From Phallusia mammillata (Eukaryota; Chordata; Ascidiacea; Phlebobranchia; Ascidiidae): a DNA stretch of 64,000 bases. A program made the translations under genes and the position numbers. Within the stretch, counting starts at the first letter, position 1. Every line of letters begins with the position of its first letter. Shown in pieces: positions 32,922-42,700 of this stretch. Where the stretch lies: contig QLIY01000039.1 of assembly GCA_003260075.1 (NCBI GenBank), positions 124,001 through 188,000 on the forward strand, written 5' to 3'. The notes beneath the pieces are model-generated. The model searched no databases. It saw only the letters and a program-made list of their open reading frames with translations, and was not told where the DNA came from.

Positions 32922-34859
32922 TTAAATTAACTCCAAGATTTTTATTGTCCCCTGGCTATTAGCTGCTGCAACAATGTTACTGTTTGCGCGCCATGACACA
33001 GCAGAAACAAATTCATTACTGTCATCCTCTTGCTGTTTTTGGTCCAAAACACTTTTAATGACGTTAAATTTATAAGTCAGTAAAGACTTGGAAAGACCTT
33101 TGAAATACACATACAGAGAATTGTTTTCACTTCCGCATGCAATGTAATCTCCATTGGTGGCTAGGCCAACAAAGTTTTTATCATTTGTGTGACCTCGGAA
33201 GGAACGAATGCAAGGTGTAGCATTCGTTTTCCAAAGTTTTAATTCACTGTCTGTTGAAGCAGAAACAATTTCATCTTTGTCAACAAACTTGGCGTAAGAA
33301 ACAGCTTTTTTGTGACCACGAAAAACTGCTAACGACTGTTTTGTGTTCCGTATATCATAGTAATGGACAAAGTGGTCAGCGCACCCAAATGCAAGATGAA
33401 ACGATGAGTAAGGGTTGAATTGGACACAACACACATTTGCTTTGGCCTCAATGCAAGCAACTGAATGCTGATGACCACTGGACCAGAGTTTTACTCTAGC
33501 ATCATCTGACCCTGAAGCTAGCAGCCTCGGATCAACAGTGTTAAAATCGACACTCCAACATCGCTTTTCGTGCTCCTGCAGTACTCTCTGTTTTTGACCA
33601 GTAAAGGCATCCCACAGAATCACAGAGCCTTCATAATCACTGCTAGCCAGCCAGGACTTATGATAATGGCTCCAGCTTATGCATGATATCTTCGAACTGC
33701 AAGCCATCTGCACAATCGGACAGTTTACCCCGTCTACAACATTGTTCACCACTGCTTCATAATCATACACTTTGATTTTCTTAGTGACTCCTGCTACTGC
33801 AAAATGGTCACAGTCCTTGTCAAAATCAATGCTTGACACAATACTGGACTGGTTTAAAACATCTCCAGCGTAGTTCAAAGTTGCTACAGATCGAATTGAG
33901 GAAAATTGTGTAAACCTTCTCAGTTTATGGCTGAAGTCTGTTAACAGTTCAACATTGCGCTCTTCAATGGGAGCAATTTCACTCAACCTAGTGCTGTAAT
34001 AACAATCTTGAAGGTCGTTGAAATGAGCATGCAACCGACAGCGACGCTTGGTTAAAGTTCTGTGCAAAGAATTTTCCTGATTTTTGCTTTTTAATCCCAG
34101 CTTGTTAAAAGTTTCTTCATCACCAGGATTTGTTGAAGTTGAAGGTCCAGGCTCTGAAGAGTTACTTGGTTTCGGTACTAACTGCTCTTTCTTAATGTTA
34201 TTGGTGCAGCTGTCAGGCACCACTGAATCCAGCAACGTTCTATCTGCACCATTCTCCAATGCCTCTGTAACACGCTTTATGTCTGTGTCCACAACAGAAA
34301 GTTCTGTTCTCACCTTTTCAAGGGCTACCTGCTTTTGTTTTTTCAGTTCACGAAGAAATTCTAGAAGCACTTGGTTATGAGCAGCAGCACTTTCATGAAC
34401 TAATTGTCTTCTTTTTTCTTGCAAGAGCTTCAACATTTGATCCACATCTGCTAAATGAAGGTCATCTTCATCTAAGGTCAGAAACGCTTGCCATTCCCAC
34501 ATCCGACTATCCATGTTCATATGTTTGGAGTTTGCTTTCAGTGACTCTGCTTTCTGCTTATGTTTTTGAATTAGATTGTTCAGAAGAAAATTGGGATAAA
34601 TTTCATCTTTTTTCTTGAGCACCATGTTGCACTTTGTGCATTTATAGCTATGTTCGAGACTTTTTTTTAAGCAAGCGTAGCAAAATGTATGGCCGCATTT
34701 TGTCATGTAGGCTTCCTCAATAAGGTTAAAACATATTGGGCATGTAAATTCACTATTTATTGTCTTGTAAGATCCAACAATGGTTGGTTCCGGAGGCTTT
34801 GTGTCATCTGCTGAAGATGTGCTCTGCTTCACTATATTTCCACTTAACGACCTTTTCAT
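32922..34859 (-). CDS. COP1: COP1-like RING/WD40 E3 ubiquitin ligase, intronless
   Basis: One uninterrupted frame of 645 residues (human COP1 is about 731). A C3HC4 RING lies at residues 40-77 (C40, C43, C55, H57, C60, C63, C74, C77). A helical, coiled-coil-like part at about 150-205 includes KLLQEKRRQLVHESAAAHNQ. Seven WD40 repeats occupy about 340-645, including SSDYEGSVILWD, SGSDDARVKLW and IACGSENNSLYVYFKGL, and the end is AANSQGTIKILELI. COP1 with DET1/DDB1-CUL4 or on its own ubiquitinates transcription factors such as c-Jun and ETS factors. The N terminus is shorter than in vertebrates. It lacks introns where vertebrate genes have many, which suggests either a retrocopy or lineage-wide intron loss; the frame and all domains are intact, so it is probably functional. 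Confidence 0.95.
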   Translation of the reverse strand: MKRSLSGNIVKQSTSSADDTKPPEPTIVGSYKTINSEFTCPICFNLIEEAYMTKCGHTFCYACLKKSLEHSYKCTKCNMVLKKKDEIYPNFLLNNLIQKHKQKAESLKANSKHMNMDSRMWEWQAFLTLDEDDLHLADVDQMLKLLQEKRRQLVHESAAAHNQVLLEFLRELKKQKQVALEKVRTELSVVDTDIKRVTEALENGADRTLLDSVVPDSCTNNIKKEQLVPKPSNSSEPGPSTSTNPGDEETFNKLGLKSKNQENSLHRTLTKRRCRLHAHFNDLQDCYYSTRLSEIAPIEERNVELLTDFSHKLRRFTQFSSIRSVATLNYAGDVLNQSSIVSSIDFDKDCDHFAVAGVTKKIKVYDYEAVVNNVVDGVNCPIVQMACSSKISCISWSHYHKSWLASSDYEGSVILWDAFTGQKQRVLQEHEKRCWSVDFNTVDPRLLASGSDDARVKLWSSGHQHSVACIEAKANVCCVQFNPYSSFHLAFGCADHFVHYYDIRNTKQSLAVFRGHKKAVSYAKFVDKDEIVSASTDSELKLWKTNATPCIRSFRGHTNDKNFVGLATNGDYIACGSENNSLYVYFKGLSKSLLTYKFNVIKSVLDQKQQEDDSNEFVSAVSWRANSNIVAAANSQGTIKILELI

Positions 34860-34924
34860 TGCTTTCGTTTACTTGTAACAACAATCTAAACATATTCATT
34901 CATTTCTTAGCTGTTATCGTACAA

Positions 34925-35165
34925 TCTTAAAAAAACAAATTTGTTTTTGTTAAAATGCCACAATGTTACGGTGCCTTCGAAAACAGCAGGGCCGCTTGGT
35001 GCGCCAAGTGCGCTTAGTCCGCTAGGTACTTCGCTAGGTATATATACTACAGGTAACTCGTTTTAATGCAACAAAGCCCGTAAATAGTGCAGGTAACCTT
35101 TTTTGAAGCGAGTAAACTCGTAGTTACTGCGACGTAACATAATAATGCTGTAGGACCTACAGTGT
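34925..35165. other. COP1 5' flank
   Basis: No gene recognised. A GC-richer segment at about 34985-35035 (GCGCCAAGTGCGCTTAG) may be part of the COP1 promoter. Confidence 0.3.
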
Positions 35166-35177
35166 AGGTACTGGTTT

Positions 35178-35286
35178 TAAGGTTGGGTTAAGGTTAAGGT
35201 TGGGTTAGGTTTGGGTTTAGGTTAGGGTTAGGTTTAGACTTTAGAGTTTAAGGTTTGGGGTTTTAAGTTTGGGGTATGTGATACGA

Positions 35287-35321
<35 letters not shown>

Positions 35322-35416
35322 GGTTGGGTTAGGTTTGGGTTTAGGTTAGGGTTAAGATTAGGGTTAGGTTTAGAGTTTAAGGTTTGGGGTTTTAAGTTTG
35401 GGGTATGTGATACGAC
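35178..35416 (+). repeat. Degenerate telomere-like G-rich repeat, doubled at a G run
   Basis: Irregular GGTTAGGTTT / GTTAGGGTTA words, reminiscent of TTAGGG arrays but never regular, occur at 35178-35287. A near-copy follows at 35321-35416 after a 33-base G run. Both copies end GGGGTATGTGATACGAC. The doubling is probably an assembly join; the underlying repeat may be an interstitial telomere-like simple repeat. Confidence 0.6.
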
Positions 35417-36313
35417 TATCGTAATTATTTTCCAGCATTATTTGCATGTTTTAACGTTAACTGCAGTATTTACAATTTGTCGCAAAAAAACAGGACAGCT
35501 GCATTATTTTCGTGTTACGTCGTAAAATGAGTTTAATCGCACCAAAGAGAGTTACCTGCACTATTTTAAGTTACGTTGCACGAAAAAAGGTTACCAAGCG
35601 GGGTACCAAGCGGGGGGGGGGAACCAAATGTTACTGTTCTGTAAAAAAATTTAAGCCACACACTCAACAAATTTGTATTAAATTATACATAAAAACTAAG
35701 GAGAAAGCTTATTTACGCCCAGAATAGCAAAAACTCTCAATGCTGTAACAATTTTTCATTGACTTGGCGCTGCAAGTTAAAATCAAGCCTTGGTAGGTAG
35801 ATAGTTTGTATTTGCACGTAAATGAGTAAAAAGTTACAACAAAAATATCCATGAAAAACGCAAAGTGCAGGGCAGCGAAAGACTTGCACTTGCAGTGTTG
35901 AGAAATAATAGAAATTGCACCACTCACATAAAAATCAAATGTTTTTATTTTCTGACAAATCAAATGCAAAAATCAAACAGAACAAAAGCTTAGAGCAATT
36001 TGCGAATTTAGCAACAGGTTAAATTGATAATAAAAAAGAATTGAAAGCGAATACTAAATGTTGGGGGACAATTTTAATTTGTTGGTCCAGTCGTTTCCAA
36101 CCAGGATTTTGGCAAATAGCAGGGGTGCAGCGACAGATTACCAAGACTTCTTTGTAAAATCTTCACATTTGTATTCACGTTTCTTACTAACGTCTGATTA
36201 AAAGTAGCCACTTGTGTGATAATATATTGAAAACTTGTAGGTTATTTAGGCTACGCTATATATACTTACCATTGTCATTCTGCCAGAATAAAAACGAAAA
36301 AAGGAATGCGAAA

Positions 36314-36352
<39 letters not shown>

Positions 36353-36420
36353 AACAGAAAGGGGGTCAAGTAAGTCATCTTTGCTTCAGCCTTTGACTTT
36401 TTTCAGTGATAGGTGGCGCC
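35417..36420. other. Intergenic, no gene recognised
   Basis: Contains G runs at 35612-35621 and 36314-36351. Short frames only, none with a recognisable domain. Confidence 0.45.
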
Positions 36421-37155
36421 ATGAAGTAGGACAGACAGCTTCAATCAATGCTCAGGACTTGGCGTCCCCTCGCTTTGATGGACACAAGGTTCTTTGTTCG
36501 GCTCGCATCCCTCTCTAGCGTCAGACGAGGAACTCCGCACTGTTGCCTGATGGCGTCTGTCCATCTCTTTGGTGGGCGTCCTCTTCTTCTACCTTTAACA
36601 AAATCTTGTTTATAGCTGGCATTGATGAGTTCACTGCTTCTGGCAACATGCCCGAACGGGGGGGGGGGATACCACATCTTCTATGGTTTCGGTCATACCC
36701 AACGTGTTCCGTATGTGCTCATTGCTGAGTCTGTCCCTCCGTGTCACTCTCAAGATTGACCAGCAGAGCTCTTATCTCCTGTTCTCTGAGAGTCCACGAC
36801 GGCTATAGGGAGGATTAAAGCCTTATATAACCTTAGTTTTAGGGTTCTGGACATGTCTCTAGACTTCTAGAGGTCCAGATATTACTCCTCAGACGACCAA
36901 ACGCCTGTGATGCAATGGATATTCTGTGTTGGACGAGGCACAGGTTAGGGATCGAACTGCCGAGGAACTTGTACTCTTTAACTTTTGAGACTATGCGTTC
37001 GTTTATTGTGATGTCTTCGTGTTCTTCTGGAGACATGATTTCGAAGGGTTTATCTTCAGGCCCCATTTTCTACAGGCTTTTTCGAGTTCGAGGGTTGATC
37101 ATTTCAGTTTTTCGAACACAGTTGATATTAGCGTAGTGTCGTCTGCGTACCTTAT
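36420..37155 (-). pseudogene. LINE-type reverse transcriptase fragment
   Basis: Read on the minus strand from about 37155 it shows the catalytic box YADDTTLIS, then a stop in the same frame. A shifted frame follows with KVKEYKFLGSSIPNL and RISIASQAFGRLRS. Further on comes RGRPPKRWTDAIRQQ, typical of the end of non-LTR retrotransposon polymerases. The pieces lie in different frames, with an in-frame stop and a G run (36658-36668), so the copy is dead and 5'-truncated. It is a non-LTR retrotransposon, not a retrovirus. Confidence 0.75.
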
Positions 37156-38220
37156 TTCAATGCTTACTTACAGCTTTACATTCGTAATATATCAAACAAA
37201 TTTACTATTAGGTATGCATCAATGTACCACTTTAAAAATTTTATCAAAAGGGAACTATCATCAATCAAAAACCTTATTTTCTCTCTCAAAAGAACTTGAG
37301 TTTATAGTTTGGTGTATTTGCTGGCAAATTGGTTTGTGTGTAATACAACGGTTCAATACTGGGGGCAAAGAGTTACAGGGGTACCACGCAAAAAAGGATG
37401 AACGTGAAAACTAAACACACACCTTACAGAGAAACTAATTCAACAAAGTACTTCGTGTTTTATACAGGTCGACAATAAATATAAACTACACAAAGGTAAA
37501 CAGATCATACAATCAAGTATGTGTATCTTAATCAAATGTAGGCTATATACAGCAACGATTGAATGGTGAAATATATGACAAAAGCCTATCGCAAAACCAG
37601 TCAGAAATTAGTCCAAACAATTGAAAAAAAATTTCAGTTCGGTGAAGTAACTTAAAAACTGAGATTAGACACAAGAACCGGATTTATGCTAAATATGCTG
37701 CACAATAAAAACAAAATCTACAAACTTGTTTTCAAAGAGTAAATTAAAGTAGCAAACGGTAAACCAGACCAAGATAAGTAATTTACTTTATTTGTTGGGC
37801 AACACTGTGTACGTTTTGGCAAATTTCAGTAGGTAACATAAAGAAGAAGGGTTGGTTGTTTTAAAATACTGTACTATGTGTGTTTTTGACGTTTGTAATT
37901 GTGTGTTTTAACACTAGTACAAAAAGGTAGTATAAGCAAGGTAAATGGAGAAAAATATAACACCTGTTCGAGTAATCAATCTAATACCAACCAAAGTTAA
38001 ATAATACACTGGGCAACATAACATGCTGATTTGTTTCTTCAATTCGGTTTGAGTTTCAAAGTCGTCAAGCAAATAATTGTACAGGCAAAGATTTGTCTTC
38101 AAGGTTTAGAAAGTTACATTTTTCTAACACCACATTAACATCGTACAAAATGCCTTGAAGAAAATGGTACACCATCACCTAACAGCACTGTACATTAACA
38201 TATGTAACGTTACAAGTGTC
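37156..38220. other. Intergenic, no gene recognised
   Basis: AT-rich; no domain, tRNA or clear repeat seen. Confidence 0.45.
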
Positions 38221-38227
38221 TTTTGTT

Positions 38228-38542
38228 GGGTAGAGCTACTAACACAGGAACTCACTGTAGACAGGTTTGCTATATTCCGATAGGTAGCGCAAAGAGCTTT
38301 CGGAAATATTAAAAAAACAATTTGTGTAAAAATTGCTGACGGTTAATGTTGTGAGGGTCGGGCTGAGGTTTCATAATAATAATAACGATAAAATCAATCT
38401 AAAAACCTAGTTCTTACGTTAAATTTAGTTTTTAAACCTACCCCAGTCTCACCGTTAACATAAACAACTGCGCGCTCTTTACGCCATCTATCGGTAATTA
38501 GAAACTTTCCTACTGTAAGTTCTTGTATTAGTAGCTCTACCC
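38228..38542. mobile_element. MITE with 7-bp TSD TTTTGTT
   Basis: Ends GGGTAGAGCTACTAA and TTAGTAGCTCTACCC are a perfect 15-bp inverted repeat. TTTTGTT is exact on both sides (38221-38227 and 38543-38549). Diagnostic internal words are TATTCCGATAGGTAGCGCAA and GCTGACGGTTA. Related copies occur at about 41715-41985 and 49285-49570. Confidence 0.85.
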
Positions 38543-38814
38543 TTTTGTTGCACCAATTGCATTTACAAAAGCAGTTTATTTTTCGTTTTTATGCCAAAGA
38601 TTTCGTAATATATGAAAAAAACTTTTTTTTTTAATTTATCTTTTGTAACTTTGCTTGGGATGTTTTTTCATGCCGTGTACCGGCTTTACAATGAACTTTA
38701 ACAACCAGTAAGCATTATCAAAAGCGGATTTAAGTACCAGGGTTTGCCGAGCAGACGACAAACTAAAACGGTGTGAGAAATATGCGCCCGCGCTTGTCTG
38801 ATTTGTGGAAAGGC

Positions 38815-38915
38815 CCGCCCTTCACACATCACGTGACCGACGCAGGCCAATCACGAAGCAGGAGGTTTCAGAAGTGGAGTGAGGTCGTGTAGATCCGCGT
38901 CTGCTGTGAATTTTT
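38815..38915. promoter_or_regulatory. GC-richer promoter-like island
   Basis: Contains ATCACGTGACC (CACGTG E-box) and GGCCAATCAC (CCAAT box) within about 30 bp, in an otherwise AT-rich interval. No gene start is recognised next to it, so its target is unknown. Confidence 0.3.
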
Positions 38916-39039
38916 GTCCAGTCGGCGTGGAAACAAATCTGAGACAAAAAGTATATTCTTTTAATATGAACAAATTGACAGAACGAGCAGACTAACGGTT
39001 GTGTGTTCAAAAGGTATTTTTACACTGTATATGTATAAA

Positions 39040-39545
39040 GTGATGTATCATTGTAGCGACTAGTTGGTTTTAAACGCCTGCTTTAATAATCCTAATATTA
39101 AGGCTGCTCAATATAGTAAGGGGGGGGGGATATAAAGTGATGCATCATTATAGCGACTAGTTGGTTTCAAACGCCTGCTTTAATAATCCTAATATTAAGG
39201 CTGCTCAATATAGTAACCCGATTTTTTGTCATTTGAAATGAACGCATAAATTGAAACATAAGTTTTCCCGTTGAAAAATAAACAAATAATTTTTTCGTTG
39301 TGGTGAAAGCATTTCAAAATAGCTCGAAATTAGATTGAAAGGCTTGAAAGAAATTTATATTTCACAACACAAACCACTTAGTTTCATATTGGGGGGGGGG
39401 GTAAAATGAAACATAAGTTTTCTCGTTGAAAAATAAACAAATATTTTTTTTCGTTGTGGTTAAAGCATTTCAAAATAGCTCGAAATTAGATTGAAAGACT
39501 TGAAAGAAATTTATATTTCACAACACAAACCACTTAGTTTCATAT
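39040..39545 (+). repeat. Two gap-join duplications downstream of KLHL gene
   Basis: ATAAAGTGATG-ATCAT..., ending CTCAATATAGTAA, is repeated across the G run 39120-39129. GAAACATAAGTTTTC-CGTTG..., ending GTTTCATATT, is repeated across 39391-39401. Scattered single-base differences separate the copies, as expected of two alleles. Confidence 0.65.
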
Positions 39546-39719
39546 TAAACAAAACTGCCACAGAGATTGTATCTTACACGTTTCAACAAATTCCATTGTT
39601 ACCTTGTATTGGCCATTGAAGATTGTTGAAACGTTCATATATGTTATATATACATAATTTTTCATCAAACTTGGCTGGCACTAGTTGCTCTAAGAATTTT
39701 AAATTTAACTTTAAATCCT

Positions 39720-39741
39720 TTACCGATTACCATAGCTAAGT
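39720..39741 (-). CDS. Tentative KLHL terminal micro-exon
   Basis: After TATATTGCAG on the minus strand, 22 bases supply the missing base of the split Arg codon and read LSYGNR then TAA. The phase fits exon 10, and human KLHL24 also ends with a short tail after this point. It is too short to prove without RNA data. Confidence 0.35.
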
Positions 39742-42700
39742 CTGCAATATACTGTATTCACTACACAAAAGTTTTAAGCGAGCCTGCGTGTATTGTTTAT
39801 AGGGTGGAAACGAAAGATAGAAACACACACAGCAAACTGCATCCCACCTGTATATGCTGACGCATCCATGCCAAAACATGGGTCGTGGGGGGGGGGGGGC
39901 TGTATTCACTACACAAAAGTTTTAGCCTGCGTGTATTGTTTATAGGGTGAAAACGAAAGATAGAAACACACACAGCAAACTGTATCCCACCTGTATATGC
40001 TGACGCATCCATGCCAAAACATGGGTCGTGGCATCATTCCGATCACGCTCCATGCTTTTTTATCGGGGTCGTAAGCCTCTATCGTCCCCGCAAGCCCAAA
40101 CTGCTCATCATACCCACCAGATACGATCACTGAACCGTTGAAAACAGCAGCGCTGCCGCCCAAATGCAGTTGCAACATAGGAGGAATTTTTGACCACTTG
40201 AAGCTGTCAAAAGTTTGATGGAGTTCAGTTCTAACTCCAACCCAGTGGTCTTTACTTCAGGGCAATTTTACATTTTTAAAGAGTAAATACATGTTTGCGT
40301 CTTTTTAATTTTCGTGACGTCATCCTTGTGCAACGCCATAGTGGGTAAAGTTAAATTTGGTAAATTTGAGAGACGTAAGAAAATTTTATCCGGTTATTTT
40401 CTAAGGTAACAACAAAGAAAAAGTTAAGCTATAAAGTCTAAAAATATGAAGATAGTCTGATTTTTAAAACTCCGAATCGGATGACATACCTTGTAGGGTC
40501 ATAGGTCAAGACCTCGGTTGAGTCTTCCCGTATAAAGTACACCAATCCCTTGAGTGAAGTAATGTGAGGAACGAAGTTCATTTGCGGAAGTGGACATGGA
40601 AGGACCGACCAAGAATCTAAAAAAAAACGAAGTAAAATGTAAACAAAAAACTTATCCCAGTTTTCTGAGAATCGAAAATATTTCGTAACAGAATCAGTCA
40701 ATGAAAATACATGGAATATATATGTTTTGTCTAACCGACATGTTTAGTTCCGATAAAACCACATGATAAAACATAATGAAGAGCAAATAACAGTAATTAC
40801 GACCATGCTTTCTATTGCAGGGTCTGATACTGTTCAGTATAATCACTACTTGTACGAAGTATATATTTTATTTCATAACACACAAACTGCTGTATATTAT
40901 TTAAGTTTGTTGTCATATATAAATAGGAACAACTCGATTTGAGTTTATGGTACGCTAACAGCTCCCAGTAAAATTCCAGTCGCATTGTTAGGGTGCAGAA
41001 AAATAGCACACGGTGCAATGATCTGCTCAGAAACAAAAAAGAACTCAAATCGCTTGCCATAGCACTGCACTGAAACATGTTTTTAGGGTCACACTTCATT
41101 TAAAATCCAACCCTATCCGCGGGCCGCAGGTTGTACACTCCTAATCTCAACTATACTATTTCGCCACACACATTATGATAAATCGCGTTAACCCACGAAA
41201 CGCAAGCTGGGTAAAACTACAAGCAAGTTCACTGCCAAATTTGAACAACAGGTGTCAAGTTATACCAAACTTTCCGTTACAAAACCCACCCACGGGCATA
41301 ATTACCCCCTAAAATGGCGAAAGCAACACGTAGAAAAGTGTACAGAACAAAGGTTAAGTGTTTAAACGAAATTTTTTAAGGGCATGAAATTAGCCTCGCT
41401 GGGTGCGAGATTTTTTGACGTGCATTAACAAAAATGATGATAAATGTATTTTAGGGTTTACATTATACGTACTGTCGCATTAACTTCACATTATAGGGTA
41501 GTTTCTTGATACTTCTGCCAAACCGATTATGCTGATTACCCGCTGACGCAAGGCACACATTTGTATAGCAGGGTGAAAGAGTTCAGAATTTATAAGTTTG
41601 ATTTGTAAACAACAGTCTACAACCTTCAACCAATACTAAAGGCTTTTTGATATACCTGTATTTGGAAAATGCTATTGTACGCAAAAATCATAAAACAGAT
41701 TTTAAGTAAAGCTACTAACATAAATGACATATAAAGTTTGCTGAATACCCATAGATGGCGTACAGAGCACATGTATTTAAATTAACAGTGAGGCTGGGAT
41801 AGGGTTAGAGACTAAGTTAAGTTGTTTTTTATATCTATTAAAAAACCTCATACCAAACCTAATAGCCCTAACCGCCAGCCCTTCCGCATAATTTGCTTTT
41901 AAATATTCTCAAATGCTCTTTGCGACACCTATCGGAATATAGTAAACTTTATCTGATGTGAGTTCTTACGTTAGTAGAATTTCCCAGTTCATAGGGGTTC
42001 GATATATGGAGACAAACTTATTACCGCGTGCCTGACCGCAAATCCCATGAGAGGAACGTGTATACCCGATATTGACGCCAGCAAAATATCACCTTGGCAG
42101 TCTAAATCGCTAGGGATTTATCACATGTTGTTGATTGCGTAACAGTCTGCCAATTTCACACACCTTGCATTGGTAAACAGGCCGTCACGTAGAAGTGTTA
42201 ATGTTACTCATGAAACTGTTTACGTATACCAATAACAATTTCTGTATCATTTTTATTGTCGGTGGGCTGAACATGTGTTATGCAAAAACTGTTAGCGGGG
42301 TTAAAACTGAGGCCAAAACAAGGTCTAAACTTAAAAATACAGCCCCAAACCCGGCCCGAACCCAAAATTACGTTGAAATGAAGCCCAGATGGGCCTAAAG
42401 TTAAAGGTTTAGCAAGTTGCGACTTAAATATGGCCTAGCGTGAAGTCAGGCCCGAATCAAGTTCGTTTTACAAAACATAAACCCGAACCCAACGCAAAAA
42501 AACTGGTAGACTTAATGAATCCTCTATCCAGCTACCAAGTACTTCAGTTGCAATTTTTTGTTTCATTCGAGGCCAAATTTCGATCTCAGGAACACCATAT
42601 CATAACAGACGCCGCCAATTTCGTAATTTCACAATCGCTTATCGACAGTGCTGTCCGAAATTAGGTTGAAAGTAATGATTGACAGTTGAACGATTGACTC

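Noticed and set aside
34084..34380. 98-codon + frame
   Set aside because: Antisense shadow of the COP1 coding sequence.
31980..34859. ERI1 and COP1 as an operon
   Set aside because: They are on the same strand, but about 940 bp apart with no trans-splice or short-spacer signature that I can see.
36420..37155. Intact reverse transcriptase gene
   Set aside because: The pieces lie in different frames, with an in-frame stop and a G run; only a dead LINE fragment remains.
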